Shown here: positions 34,085-46,203 of the stretch, piece by piece
Layout of the letters: each line of letters starts with the position of its first letter
Position numbering within the stretch: position 1 is the stretch's first letter
Source of the DNA: Cephalopachus bancanus
Taxonomy: Eukaryota > Chordata > Mammalia > Primates > Tarsiidae
Length of the DNA: 64,000 nt
Reading direction: 5' to 3'
NCBI GenBank assembly: GCA_027257055.1
Contig: JAPVLO010000003.1
Span: forward strand, 15,379,501-15,443,500
Made by a program: the position numbers and the translations under genes
The notes under the pieces: generated by a model
The model's input: only the letters and a program-made list of their open reading frames with translations
Told to the model about the DNA's origin: nothing
Database searches by the model: none

Positions 34085-34394
34085 GTCATGCATCACTTAA
34101 TGACAGGGATACATTCTGAGAAATGCATCATTAGGCAATTTTATTGTTGTGCAAATATCATAGAGTGTACTCACACAAACCTAGAGAATATAGCCTATTG
34201 TTTCTAGGCTACACACCTGTATGGCATGTTACTGTAATGAATACTATAGGCAGTTGTAACACAATGGTAAGTATTTGTGTATCTAAGCATATCTTAAGTA
34301 CAATAAAAATACAGCATTATAATCTTACAGGAGTATAACTGTCATATATATGGTCCATTGTTGACCAAAACATCATTATGCAGCACATGATTGT
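34085..34394. mobile_element. MER2-type DNA transposon (Tigger family)
   Basis: About 310 bp starting GTCATGCATCACTTAATGACA and ending TTATGCAGCACATGATTG, imperfect inverted ends next to TA. The interior (GAGAAATGCATCATTAGGC, ATCATAGAGTGTACTCACAC, AACACAATGGTAAGTATTTG) matches the well-known nonautonomous pogo-like MER2. It carries no coding sequence. Confidence 0.85.
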
Positions 34395-35242
34395 ATATTT
34401 CCATCACTACAGCTTTTAGCGTGAGCTAAATGTAGTCCACATAATGTGCTAAGTGGCATTGGGGGTAACCATTAAAAAAAAAACTGCAGTCTTTCTAGCC
34501 TGAGGAACCAGAAAAGTGAAGCCAGGAAACTGTGTTTACTGAAGACAGTAGGGAAATCCTGAGAGGAAGAGAGCTAGAGAAGGGATTCCTAAACTCTGTC
34601 TACCCAAATCACTGACTGACTCTTAAACTATGCATATGCAGAACAGATTCAAAATAGCTCAGCTAAATTCAAAAGATCTGAATAGATGACTAGAGCTACT
34701 GTACGAGAAATCGTCTGCAGTTTGCAACCAGCCAAAAAACAAACAACCACCCTGCAAAAGCAAAGAAAAAAACAACTACCAGAGAAAAATAACAGAATCC
34801 CCACAAGTCACCATTAATAACTTCAAAGATCCAACCCCAAACTACCCATAGTACAAAGAACCAAAAATTTGAAACATATAATCAAGGGGAGAAAAACTAA
34901 ATCAAACCTCAAGATGAGTCAGAACTTGTAAATAACACATAAGGATTTAAAAGAGGCTATTGTAGGTATCTTCATGACACCTATTTAAATGAATGAAAAT
35001 CTCAGTAAAGCAATGGAAGCAAGAAGAAAGGAACAAATGGAAATTCTAGAACTGACAAATACAATGCAAGAAGTAAAATTTTCACTGGGTAGACTTAACA
35101 GATGAGTGGAGATAGAGGCAAGTAAGAAATCTGATGACAGAGCAATAGAAATTGTCCATAGTGAGGTACAAAGAGAAAAAAAGTAATAAAAAAACTCATG
35201 AACCTGTCAGATGATATACGGTTTTATGTGCTATTTGTAATA

Positions 35243-35298
35243 TGAGGAGGGGGAAAGAAAGAGAAAGAAGGAATGAGGAAGAGGGAAGATGGGGGGGG

Positions 35299-35330
<32 letters not shown>
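35243..35330 (+). repeat. Polypurine tract with (GA)n
   Basis: About 88 bases with only two thymines. It includes an 8-G run (35291-35298) and a perfect (GA)n stretch at about 35299-35330. Confidence 0.9.
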
Positions 35331-35337
<7 letters not shown>

Positions 35338-36750
35338 TGAATGAATGTGATCATATAGTGGCCCAAAATTTCCCAAACTTGAAGAAAGACAAAAATTTGC
35401 AGATACATCATGCCCAACAGACACCAATACAGTAATGCCGAGACATGTTACAGTTAAACTGTTGAAAGCCAAAGATAAAGACTAAATATATTAAAATCAA
35501 TAAGAGATAAATGACATTACACACAGAAAAATAAAAATACAAACTGATTTCTCACGAGGAATTGTGGAGGCCAGAAGAGAGTGGAACCACATCTTGAGAA
35601 TACTAGAGAGGCAGGGGCTGTCAACCCAAAATTCTATATCTACAAAAAGTATCTTTCAAAAAATTAAGGTGAAATAAAGATATTTCCAGATAAAATAAAA
35701 CTATGAGAATTCATCCCTAGCAAATCTATACTATAAGAAATGCTAAAGGAAATTATTCAGGCTGAAGGGGAATGATACTAAGTGGAAATCTGCATTCACA
35801 GATAAGAATTTAAAAAATAAAAAAATTAGCAAAATCCTGCAAATGTAAATATCTGATGCAAGATGTCTTTTTTAAAAATTGTGACGTTTCCCTCTTAATT
35901 CTAAGACAATATTGTCTTATCAATTTTATAATGTATGTAGATTTAGTAATATTTAACAGTTATAGCATAAAAGATAGGAAGTACATAAACTAAAAATGTT
36001 ACAATATTTCTATATTTTACATGAGTTAGTTAATTACTGACAATAAGTAGATTGTGAAAAGGTAAGGATGTATATTGTAATCCCTAGAGTAACCACTGAA
36101 AAAAGCACCACCACAAAGTATAGCCATTTAACCATGAAAATAAGACAGAATTCTAAAAAATATTCAAATAAGCATCATCAACTAAAACAGATGCAGGAAA
36201 GGAGAAACAGAAAAACAAAAATAGAGAAAACATGTAGAAAACAAAAAATACAGTTGTAAATCCACATATATATATATGTTGAAAGTAAGTTGATAGAAAA
36301 AGATATACCACACAAATAGTAAGCATTAATATCAAATAAAACAGGTTTCATGAATAAATGTATTACCTGAGATATAGAAGAATATTGCATAATGAAAAAA
36401 GGGTTAATTCATCAGAAAAGCATACAAATCACGTATGTGTATGTGCCCAGTGTCAGGGCCTCAAAATACATAGGCTTAAATAGACAATTTCACATTATAG
36501 CTATAGATCGTAACTGCTAGAGATTTTAGTTGTTGACACATTTGTCTCAGTAATTGATAGAACTAGACACGTATCAGTAAAGACATAGATGACTTAAACA
36601 ATGTTACCAACTGATATTCCTAAAACAATACAGTCAACACCAGTAGAATATATGTTCTTTTCAGTGTACATGACATATTTATCAGAATAGACTATATTCA
36701 GATCATAAAAGGAATCTTTGCCAAATTTTAAAATATTAAAAGCACATAGA

Positions 36751-37045
36751 GGCTGGGCACAATGATACATGTCTGTAATCCCAACATTTTGGGAGGCTGA
36801 GGTGGAGGATCACTTAAGGCTAAAAGTTCAGGACCAGTCTGGGCAACACAGCAAGACCCCATTTTTACAAAAAAATAAAAAATTAGCCAGATAAGGTGGC
36901 ATGTGCCTGTAGTCCTACCTACTCGGGAGTCAGAGGTGGGAAGATCAATTGAGCCCAGGAATCCCAGGCTGCAGTTAGCTATGATGGTGCTACTGCACTC
37001 CAACCTGGGAGACAGATCGAGACCCTTTCTCAAAATAAATCAATG
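36751..37045 (+). repeat. Alu SINE, plus strand, old
   Basis: GGCTGGGCACAATGATACATG, CTGTAATCCCAACATTTTGGG, a linker of AAAAAAATAAAAAATTAGCC and a right arm ending GAGACCCTTTCTCAAAATAA. Confidence 0.9.
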
Positions 37046-37519
37046 AACAAATGTAACTGGCAAATAAAAGCATACAGAGGATGTTCTCTAGCCATTTTGG
37101 CATTCAACTGGAAATAAAAAATAATTAGATAATCATACTGCTCAACTACGTGAAAACTTGAAAATACATGAATAAATAACCAATAAGTCAAAGACGAACT
37201 CACAAAGGAATTAGAAAACATTTTAATTGAATGATAATGAAAATACAATATACCAAACTTGTAGGATTAGTTAAATCAGTGCTTACAGGAAAATACATAG
37301 CTTTAAATGCCTATGTTACAAAAAAAAAGATCTAAAATCAATAATGAGTGATCACCTTAAGGTATTAGAAAAAGAAGAGCAAAAGTAAACCCAAAGTAGA
37401 TGGAAAGAAAAATATAAAACAATAAAAATCAATATAGGAGAAAACAGAGAAAATTAATGAAATCAAGAGTTGGTTCTTTGGAAAGTTTAGTAAAATTAAG
37501 ACCACTAGGCTGATCAAGA

Positions 37520-37811
37520 TTTTTTTTTTTAGTTGGAGTCTCACTTCACCACCCAGGCTAGAGTGCTGTGGCACGCTCACGGCCATTCCAGCATCGACCT
37601 GCTGGGCTCCAGCAATTCTTCTGCCTCAGCCTTCCAGGTAGCCTGAACTACAGGCGCGCACTACCATGACCAGCTAATTTTTTAAAAATTTATTGTAGAG
37701 ACAAGATCTCACCAAGTTACCTGGGCTGGTCTCAAACCCCAGGCTCAGGGAATCCACTCGCCTCAGCCTCCCAAAGTGCTGGGATTACAGGGTGAGCCAC
37801 TGAGCCCAGCC
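37520..37811 (-). repeat. Alu SINE, minus strand
   Basis: Complement of a full Alu (AGTTGGAGTCTCACTTCACC ... GTGAGCCACTGAGCCCAGCC) with likely target repeats CAAGATTTTT and CAAGAATTTTT. It splits the old L1 linker region. Confidence 0.92.
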
Positions 37812-38040
37812 AAGAATTTTTAAAAAGACAAATCACCAATCGTGGAAGAACTAAAAAAGGGACATCACTATAAATTCTACCAACATTACAAATAATGAAG
37901 AAATACTTGAAACCACTTCATGTCAATAACTTTTAAAACTCAGCTAAAATAAACCAATTTCCAAAATTGACACACACAAAAACTGAAAATCTAAATAGCT
38001 CTTTATCTATTAAAGAAATTAAATTCTTATTGTTTAGTCC

Positions 38041-39284
38041 TTATAGAGTCTAAGATCTACAAGACATACATATACGCATGTTTGCATATATACATACACA
38101 CACACATACACAATCACACATGTCATATATAATCTGCATTTCTATCTAGAGAGGTTTTGTCAGGACTTTTTGCATATTCCACCCTTCCACACCATGAGGG
38201 TGCCCCTTCACACCAAGCTCACAGAAGCTTCTCCAATACTTCTCTCTCTGAAGTTGCCCTTGACCGTTCTAGCCCCCTGGGGTGACTTTCTCCACTTACA
38301 CTTGTGCTCACTCATCTTTCCTCCCTCAAAGGGTTAGTCTATACTTAAGGGCAGGGTCTTCTTGCTGAGATCTTCCTCTGTACCCAGGAGCAGGTTCTCG
38401 CATAATAGGCATTTAACAAATACTTACAGTCTGCATATAAAAACAGAAAACATTGTCTTAATGTGCAGCTAGGTAGGGTGAAAGGGCACGTTACTCCACA
38501 CTCAGTGAATTTTCTGAGAAAAATACAAAGGGAGAATTGTTATTTTAATCTTTGAACTGAAGAGTTCACATATCAGGAAACTTCTACTTAAACAACAGGG
38601 CTCACCAAGAGAAGTGTGAGCATTTCATCTCTCAAAATTAAAACTTCTAAATCAAGGTTTGTACTAATCAAAATAACAGGAATATCGTTACCTCTCTGTG
38701 GGATTCTGGATTGATGTTGTTATATCCATGACAAAGAACCTCAATAAGAAGAAATTCTAGGTCAGTGTTGAGGGTTAGTTCAGAGACAAACTCTCCCCTG
38801 CCCCAGTTCTGATGATCCCCTTTAACCACAGAATTATCCCTTCCCTATATCTCTGATGGTCAAGGTGTAGAATATATTCAGAGCTCCTACCTGACCTCTC
38901 TAAAAGGAGGGATGTTCTGAGTTCTAGAAAATAAACAGCGTAGTTTTCAGAAACCTAGAGTTAGAGAAGGGAAAAGGATGATGAACTCAAGCAGAGCCAG
39001 GAAAGTCTGCACAGACAGGGTTCTGACTATCCATGACCAAAAATCTTACAGGTGGCTCACCCTGGACAGAGGAAACTGGACTATTTGTAACTAGAATAAG
39101 AGACACAATTATGGGGAGTCATAGAAGAGACACTTTTCTTCTCAGACATCTTAACAGAAGGAATATAGTTAGATTTTTCTGAGGTAAACAAAGTCAGATT
39201 CTTTGAATTTGTAAATTCTTCCTCTGTCAATTCTCAGCATGAAGAAAATTGCTTATTGGTTACAAGAATATTACCACTAATATT
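38041..39284. other. Single-copy stretch
   Basis: No recognised gene or repeat apart from a short TACACA/CACA-rich run near 38090-38122. The composition is more balanced than in the flanking L1. Confidence 0.35.
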
Positions 39285-39609
<325 letters not shown>

Positions 39610-40437
39610 TCAATTAGCATTTTATGTACTGCTCCATGTCCATCTTCTCTCAGGAGGACTCTTCTGAAAGCATGCTATCTTTGTCAGCTTGCTTCTGTGA
39701 GAGAGAAATCATGAAATATGGGAAATATAGTGCTGAGACCTTTATCCCGAGACAGAACCCAGAGGACTCAGACAGGAAGTCACATTTTTGTGTGTAACAT
39801 TCTACAGGAGACACAAAAATTGCCTAGGTAAGGCTTATCTGGTTATGTCATATGCTGGAATAATCTTGAAAAAAATAGGTTTCACTTAAAGAATTTAGAT
39901 GAGACCCATCGTAGCACATACTGGAAAAAGATGAGGGTCAATTTCAGTAGCACTGACACGGATTTATTTTTAGGACTTCTCATTTAAAAAGCAATATTCT
40001 TTGTTAGATCACAGAGACAAATGTGAACTATCTGTCCCTATACAGTTCAACATGAAGTTAAATTCTAAAATCCTTCTGTCTAACAGCCCCTACATGTCAT
40101 CAAACTGATATACTTCCAGTCAGTTGGGATACTCCCCAGCAACCAAAAGCCATTTGAGAGTTCCGTGAAGTCCTTCCAGACAGCTTTCGTAGCTTCTTGT
40201 TTCCATGAGCACCAAAGTGTTTGTTTTAAACAGATTTCCTATGACCCTCACACCCTCACATTTTTAAATTTTTTAGACTTCATGTCTTATATAGAAAGTC
40301 AGCTTATCCCATGTCTAAGCAAGGTAATTTGATATGACAGGCTAACTGGGCATGAAACTCATCCCAGGAATGCTTCGGACCAGGGAATTGCAGAAACACA
40401 AGAGTACTCACCCACTGAGGATGCAACAAAAGAGATG
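39610..40437. other. Single-copy stretch
   Basis: No recognised coding sequence. A segment near 39910-39965 has a faint resemblance to U6 snRNA, too weak to call. Confidence 0.3.
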
Positions 40438-40483
40438 GGTGCGCACGCACTCAAGCGCATGCGCGCGCACCCGGCGTGTGTGT

Positions 40484-40538
<55 letters not shown>
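40438..40538. repeat. Alternating purine-pyrimidine tract with (GT)n
   Basis: GCGCACGCAC...GCATGCGCGCGCAC at 40441-40470 is followed by a (GT)n array at 40475-40538 broken once by GG. Almost 100 bp of purine-pyrimidine alternation, including several CpG steps, is the classic Z-DNA-prone arrangement. Confidence 0.93.
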
Positions 40539-40540
<2 letters not shown>

Positions 40541-40751
40541 GGAGTGTGTGGGAATCTTGAGAACACAATTATCTTCCCATAAACCAAGTGAAACAAATTA
40601 AGATTTTAAAAATTCAGTGATGCCAGAGTTTGACATCATCAGCTGAGGAATTAACCTCCTCTGCTCTTTTAGGTTTCAACATAATTTAAAACTCCTACTT
40701 TTGGGGAGACTTAGTATGAATTTACTGCCTCTCTTCTCCTCTGGTCCCCGC

Positions 40752-40912
40752 CTTTGCTGTACATGAGAATCACCTGAGAAGCTTAAAAAACTACTGATGG
40801 CTGGGTCCTACTCCCAGAAATTCTGATTTAATAGGTCTAAAAGGCAGCCTGGACATAGACCTATTATTAAGCTCCCCTGCTGATTCTAATATGCAGCAAA
40901 GTTTGAGAACAA
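40752..40912 (+). mobile_element. MER5-type hAT element
   Basis: GCTGTACATGAGAATCACCTG, GAAGCTTAAAAAACTACTGATG, CTGATTTAATAGGTCT and GCAAAGTTTGAGAAC follow the MER5A pattern, a nonautonomous Charlie-group hAT element. Confidence 0.8.
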
Positions 40913-40927
40913 GGGCTCTCATAATTT

Positions 40928-41070
40928 GTGACTCAAAGTGTGGTCTGAGGACCTGGGAGCTTCTTAGAATTACAAATTCTCAGGCAACATCCGGATCCAA
41001 AGAATCATAATCTCTGTTTTAATAAGAGCTTCAGGTAATGTATATGCACAACAAGTTTGAGAAGCATTAC
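40928..41070 (+). mobile_element. Charlie-group hAT element (MER20/MER3-like)
   Basis: ACTCAAAGTGTGGTCTGAGGAC, TCTTAGAATTACAAATTCTCAGG, CTGTTTTAATAAGAGCTTCAGG and CAAGTTTGAGAAGCATTACT match a second nonautonomous hAT family. I do not commit to the exact name. Confidence 0.7.
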
Positions 41071-41117
41071 TCTATTTTTATGTCCCCTCCTTCCATTCTG
41101 CAAAACAGTACATAGTT

Positions 41118-41342
41118 CGTAACTGTGGCTGTACAATAGAATCACCTGGAAAGCCTTTCAAAAATAATGATGCCCCCCCCAAAAAAAATAAAAATAAAAA
41201 TATCAGTGCCTAGACTCACTCTCCAGAGATCCTGATTTAATTGGTCCTGAATGTAGTCTAGGCATGGTTTTTCAAACAATTTTGTAAAGCTCCACAGGGG
41301 ATTTTAATATAAACTCAGGGCTGAGAATCACTGGTATAGAAA
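41118..41342 (+). mobile_element. MER5-type hAT element with A-rich insertion
   Basis: GGCTGTACAATAGAATCACCTGG, CTCTCCAGAGATCCTGATTTAA and AACTCAGGGCTGAGAATCACTG show MER5A again. A C8A8-rich low-complexity insert (41173-41200) splits it. Confidence 0.78.
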
Positions 41343-41439
41343 AGATGTTTTTCTTCTTTTAATTTAATGGCCTTTGATATAAAGTGACTGTTTCTGTTAG
41401 CTAGGTTCCCTGGGAGAGATAACACTCTATTCTGTTTTT

Positions 41440-41580
41440 CTGCATTGGTTAACAAACTTTAATGTGCAAAACCAATTAATTAGCTTATTTAAAATGCAGA
41501 TTCTCAGGGTTTCACCTTCAGAAAGCTGCCTTTGGTAAGTCTGGAATGGGGTCCAAAATCTGCATTTTTATAGCAAAACC
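41440..41580 (-). mobile_element. Charlie-group hAT element, opposite orientation
   Basis: AACAAACTTTAATGTGCAAAAC, AAAATGCAGATTCTCAGGG and GGAATGGGGTCCAAAATCTGCA match the reverse of the MER20/MER3-like family seen at 40928. One end is missing. Confidence 0.6.
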
Positions 41581-42539
41581 ATTATATAAAATTAATATTG
41601 GGCCACTGGGTAAAAGTTATAAAACAGACCTGAGCCCTGAAAAGCTGCAGCTATGGCTAAAACTTATCAAATCTATTATTTCTAAGTTTGTTTTCACTCT
41701 AGCAGAGGACAATTGATTATCTTCACGTCCTGACCCCTGGGGAGGGGGAAGCTGTCCCCCAAGGCTGATGAACATATTCTCCCTTAAACAACAGGCCCCA
41801 AACTGCATAGATACATCAGCAGAGGATGAAGAGCAGAAGCAGTTCTGATCTCTAGGGAGTCCACCTCCCCCATACCCTCCTCTAAACTACCTCTATAATG
41901 ACTACTAAACCAGGGGCCAGTAGCCGATGGTCACAGGACTCGCTTTATAGGTAGCATCTATTGTAAAACCCAAGAAGATGGTATCTGAGATATTTTTCAG
42001 ACATTGTACTTTGACATACCTGAGGCCCCACCTGGGCCAGAACACAGCAGGAAGCTGGCTCCACCAGTTCTGTGACGCCCCCTCCTAGAAACAGGCTCTA
42101 TGACATGAAGGCAACTTCGAAACCCCGTGACATCATCAACCAATCAGCAATTCCTCCATGCCCTTTTATCAAGTCAGTCAGATTTAGCAGTAGGAGGCTG
42201 TATACCAATTTCAGTGACACTAATGTTAGTAAATTCTGATAAACCACTACCATCGGACCAGCCTCCTTTCCCTTCTTGACCATCACATTAACAGAAGAAA
42301 CAGAAGAACTTGACTTGAAAGAGCCTTACCCAAAGCCTAAAGTGTATAAATGTACCTTGTCTTGTAGAAGAGAGAAATGCAGAAAAATAGTACATGAAAT
42401 TTTGGCAAGTCAAACGATGTTTTTAATGATACAGAATAGGAAAAGAGCTTACAATTGAACATAACCTTCTGATAATTCCTGCATATCTGATTTTTCTTAA
42501 TGGAGGACATATATTTAATATCAACTGTTCATTGAGTCT
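41581..42539. other. Single-copy stretch
   Basis: No recognisable exon. Short ORFs of about 60 codons on both strands have no domains. Confidence 0.3.
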
Positions 42540-42620
42540 TTATTGGATTAAATGAGAGAATGCATTTAAAACATTAAGGCAGTCCCTGGCATGAAGTAAA
42601 TATTCAGAAAATGTTAGATT
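42540..42620 (+). repeat. MIR SINE 3' fragment
   Basis: GGATTAAATGAGAGAATGCATT, AGTCCCTGGCATGAAGTAAAT and ATTCAGAAAATGTTAG follow the MIR tail. Confidence 0.65.
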
Positions 42621-42624
42621 TTTT

Positions 42625-42925
42625 TTAAGAGAATTTTTTCAAAGAGCAGTTTTAGCTTCACAGCAAAATTGAAAGGTACAGAGATTTCCCATATATTCCC
42701 TGCCCTCACACATGCATTGCCTCTCCCATTATCAAAATCCCCACCAGAGTGATACATTTGCTACAAATAATAAACCTACACTGGCACTTCATAATCACCC
42801 AAAGTCTGTAGTTTGTTATCAGGGTTCACTCTTGGTGTTTTATAATCTATGACTTTAGATAAATGAACAATGGCCTGTATCATAGAGTATTTTCACTGCT
42901 CTTAAACTCCTTTGTGTTCTGATAT
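42625..42925 (-). mobile_element. Old L1 fragment, minus strand
   Basis: GCAGTTTTAGCTTCACAGC, AGAGATTTCCCATATATTCCC, ACCAGAGTGATACATTTGC and GGTTCACTCTTGGTGTTTTA are the complement of a familiar old L1 3' region. Confidence 0.7.
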
Positions 42926-43817
42926 TATTTTTGCTATGATAATGAAATTTGTTCAGCCTTGGCATAGGAAGACGAGGAGGATTATCTGTCTCTACCCTGC
43001 CCACCTCAGGAGTCATAACCAGCCCTAGAAGCCTTAGATTTGTGTCTATTATAAAAGATCTTGCAGATGGGAATATCGAAAGGCAAAGCCACAATCTGTC
43101 AATGATTGACCAAATGATAACTCCCTAGAGAAGACTGAAGTGAGCAAAGCAGAGAGATCCAGATCCCAGTCTTCAGCATTGATATGAAGCAGCAGCGATC
43201 TCTTTTAAAACATTTTTTTTTAAAAGATGTGGAGTACAAGTCAAGATTAGGTTCTTAAGTGGTCTACATACAGGTAGAAGTTTGGGCCTCCCACTACAAA
43301 TCCATTCATAAGCCATTTGGCAATGAAGACTTACTAGGTAAAGACACAGGCTTAAATCTCATTGTATCCCTCATTGTTATTAGCTTCACTTTACTGATGA
43401 GAAAAGGTCTAGAAAGCAGCAAAGCAGTTTCTTAAACCTGTTTTTATCTGTAGTCAAAGGCCAAGTTGTAATCACACTATTATGTTCCCCTTTCTCAGTA
43501 ATTATGACCCCAGCAAATGTTCTCTTGGCCTCATTATCAAAATAAGCAAAGATGAGTCATTTGTAAGGTTACACTAAGGGATGTCAACCACTTGCAACGG
43601 TCTTAGGTTACACAGAATGTAAAGCTCTGCCTCTTAGAAGACAAGGTTCAAACAAGAAGTTGGGAAGATATTGGAAGTTCATTCAAGAGCTCAGGAGACC
43701 TCTCCATTCATATGAGCCTGATTTACCTATTTGTTTAAGAAGAAAACAGTTTAATGATGATCTGGGGAGTCACACAGAGCCTGATGACAGTTACTGCCCC
43801 AACTAGGGGCTTTCATT
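42926..43817. other. Single-copy stretch
   Basis: No recognised gene or repeat. 43380-43440 has weak MIR-like words on the minus strand. Confidence 0.3.
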
Positions 43818-43828
43818 AAGTCTGAGCC

Positions 43829-43849
43829 TGACAGAGTGAGACTCTGACA

Positions 43850-43894
<45 letters not shown>
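43829..43894 (+). repeat. Minimal Alu tail with (CA)n, flanked by target duplication
   Basis: Only the last 20 bases of an Alu (TGACAGAGTGAGACTCTGAC, 43829-43848) are present, followed by a (CA)n run of about 40 bases in place of the A tail. Direct repeats AAGTCTGAGCC (43818-43828) and GAGTCTGAGCC (43896-43906) flank the pair, so it is a very short 5'-truncated insertion and not an isolated microsatellite. Confidence 0.82.
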
Positions 43895-43895
<1 letters not shown>

Positions 43896-43906
43896 GAGTC
43901 TGAGCC

Positions 43907-45083
43907 CCTGTCCAACCAACTTGAACTTACACTAGGGCCTTGCCTTTCTCTCTACCCTTAGGACCACAGGCCTGTCTACAGGCCAGGACTCTGCAGACTT
44001 TGGCCCAATGCTTTCTCTCTAAAGCGCACACAGGGCACCTGCTCTGTTGTTCCTTATCTTAACTCTGATCCAGATTGTCCCAGTTCCACTCCCACTTCCC
44101 TCCACTCCCCCCAAGTCTCCTAGATGCCAATGTTATCACTTTTGGGACATTCAGATGCTATTGGGTAATACTTCTCGACTTTGCATTTTACCTGGAACAC
44201 CACCCTGTGTATGCTATCCTATGTTCACATCTGCATAGCTTGGGATCTAGCTGACAGTTATGGGATAAGACTTTCTCCCTTCTTTTTTAGCCTGCTCTTC
44301 CATCTGTATTTTCCACAGTCCCTACTTCAGATTGGAGGCCCCATTACATATGCTGTCCCAGCAGCAGCGGAAGTTTTCAAATGGGGGGTGGGGGAAAAGG
44401 CTGACATTTGGTGGGGATTTGCACCCAAAGTAGGAACCCAAGATGACATCAGTAGAGCCTGGCAAACCAGCCCACAATTGTCTGGAGCACTTAAGGAAAT
44501 GAAATCCCAGCAGGCTTCTGATTTCCCTCCTTAATTAGCTTCCTCCATTGCCTTAGGCATTTGTTCCCTTAGCAGGCTCCTACTCATAAACTTTCCTTTG
44601 TCCCAGCTTCTAGGTGTTAAGTAAATACCTGGGAGAAATTACCCACAGCTTTAGAGAGCTTTTTGCAGTTCACTGCTGGGCCCCTGGCCTGAAGGCTTCT
44701 CCTAATGCTAATTGGAGTGCTTGCAACAGCTTTCTGTCTGCGGGAGAGGATTTCAGCAATGCTGCTCTGCCTGCCTGGAGCTCCTGCCCTTGGAGGGCTT
44801 AGAGAGCTTCTATAAATGTTGATTCATTCCTAGCAAGTCTCCCGAGGGGGCAACAGCTGTTTATTTTATACACGTTAAAGGACTTGTTGTCCCATGATCT
44901 CTAGGTGTGTTGAAATGGAAAAGTCAAGGGACAAACTGAATAAACTCATAACTATAATATTAATTCCATTTTTGAAACTCAGATTAAGGCAACCCAAATT
45001 CCTGATTGATTGGAACTAATGTTAATTTTAGAGATAAATGTTATAAATCTCACTACCAGGTTGAAGTTAAAATCTCACATAAT
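43907..45083. other. Repeat-poor stretch, relatively GC-rich
   Basis: About 1.2 kb free of recognised repeats, with GC content visibly higher than the neighbours. A 117-codon plus-strand frame (44181-44534) and a TATAAA at 44812 are present, but there is no clear domain, splice pattern or CpG island. Coding function is not supported. Confidence 0.3.
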
Positions 45084-45096
45084 AAGAAAATCTGAA

Positions 45097-45385
45097 CCGG
45101 GTTAGGTGGCTCAGCCTGTAATCCCGCGCCTTTGGGAGGCTGAGGTGAGTGGATTGCCTGGGCCCGCGGGTTCGACACCTGCCTGGGCAGTGAGACCTCA
45201 TCTCTACATAAATTAAAAAAAAAAAAAAATCAGCCGGGCCTGGTAGTACATGCCCGTAATTCCGGCTACTTGGAAGGCTAAGGCGGAAGGATCGCCAGAG
45301 CCCAGCAGGTCGAGGCTGTGGTGGCCAGGAGCGGCCACTGCACTCCAGTCTGGGTGACCCAGTGAGACTCCAACTCAAAAAAAAA
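45097..45385 (+). repeat. Alu SINE, young type, perfect target duplication
   Basis: Young-type dimer (ATCCCGCGCCTTTGGGAGGC, GCGGGTTCGACACCTGCC, CAGCAGGTCGAGGCTGTGG). Perfect AAGAAAATCTG direct repeats at 45084-45094 and 45386-45396 flank it. Confidence 0.95.
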
Positions 45386-45896
45386 AAGAAAATCTGGCCA
45401 TCATAGGATCCCTCTGCTTCTATAGAAACATTTCCCTCCCCTGAACCTTAACACCATTATGGCATTAGTATCTTTTTTTTTTAAGAACATAGAGAAAGTT
45501 AAGAGAGAAGAAAACTGGGGAGAGAAGAGGAATCTGTTTGCTTCTGTATTAGGAAACTTGAATCTTTATTTCTATGGCTGAATAATGCTTCTGGGTAAAA
45601 TACTGCTGGCCAAATTTCTATTAGATAATGTAATACAGAGTGCTACAGCTGAGATGTTGTTTTCTTCACCTTGGATGAGGCCAGAATTCTTTCATTCATT
45701 CAATATGTACTGAAGTTGAAATGAACATACAATTTATTGTCTATACAGGGACAATTTAGAGTGAAAGGGGTACTTTACTAATTACACCAAGAAAATAGCC
45801 TTGTACCAGGACTTCTCTGAACTAATGGACTCCCTAATTATTGAGCCCTTTCTATTTACCAGGAGCTACCCTGCCCTGTGTAAAAACAGAAAATGA

Positions 45897-46203
45897 GCTA
45901 GGCACGGTGGCTCATGCCTATAATCCCAGCACTTTAGGAGGCCGAGGTGAGAGGACTGCCTGAGCCCATAGGTTTGAGATCAACCTGATCAACTTGGCAA
46001 GCCCTCATCTCTACAATAAATAAAAAATTTAGCTGGGTGTGGTGGCGCGCGCCTGTAGTTCCAGCTACTTGGAAGGCTGAGGCGGAAGGATTGCCTGAGC
46101 ACAGCAGGTCGAGGCTGCGGTGGCCAGGAGTGTGCCACTGCACTTCAGCCTGGGTGACAGAGTGAGACTCTGACTCAAAAATAAAATAAAATAAATAATA
46201 ATA
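45897..46203 (+). repeat. Alu SINE, plus strand, with target duplication
   Basis: GCTAGGCACGGTGGCTCATG retains the older head, while the right arm has the young-type CAGCAGGTCGAGGCTGCGG. The tail is (AAAAT)n/(AAT)n. AAAAACAGAA repeats lie at 45882-45891 and 46204-46213. Confidence 0.94.

Larger units (their letters stand above)
34450..38040 (+). mobile_element. Old L1, plus strand, ORF1 to early ORF2
   Basis: A degenerate old L1. ORF1-type sequence lies near 34990-35420 (AAGAAAGGAACAAATGGAAAT). The inter-ORF region and the ORF2 endonuclease-to-RT linker are near 37380-37510 (GAAATCAAGAGTTGGTTCTTT). Two Alus (36751, 37520) and a purine tract interrupt it. No reading frame longer than about 100 codons survives. 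Confidence 0.65.

Noticed and set aside
39910..39965. Weak likeness to U6 snRNA (AGCACATACTGG ... GACACGGATTT)
   Set aside because: Too many gaps and mismatches; no proximal T terminator in the right place to claim a U6 copy.
40352..40596. Open frames encoding Cys-Val or Thr-His repeats
   Set aside because: Translation of the (GT)n microsatellite.
44181..44534. 117-codon frame near a TATA-like box
   Set aside because: No domain and no evidence of expression; kept only as an observation about the region.
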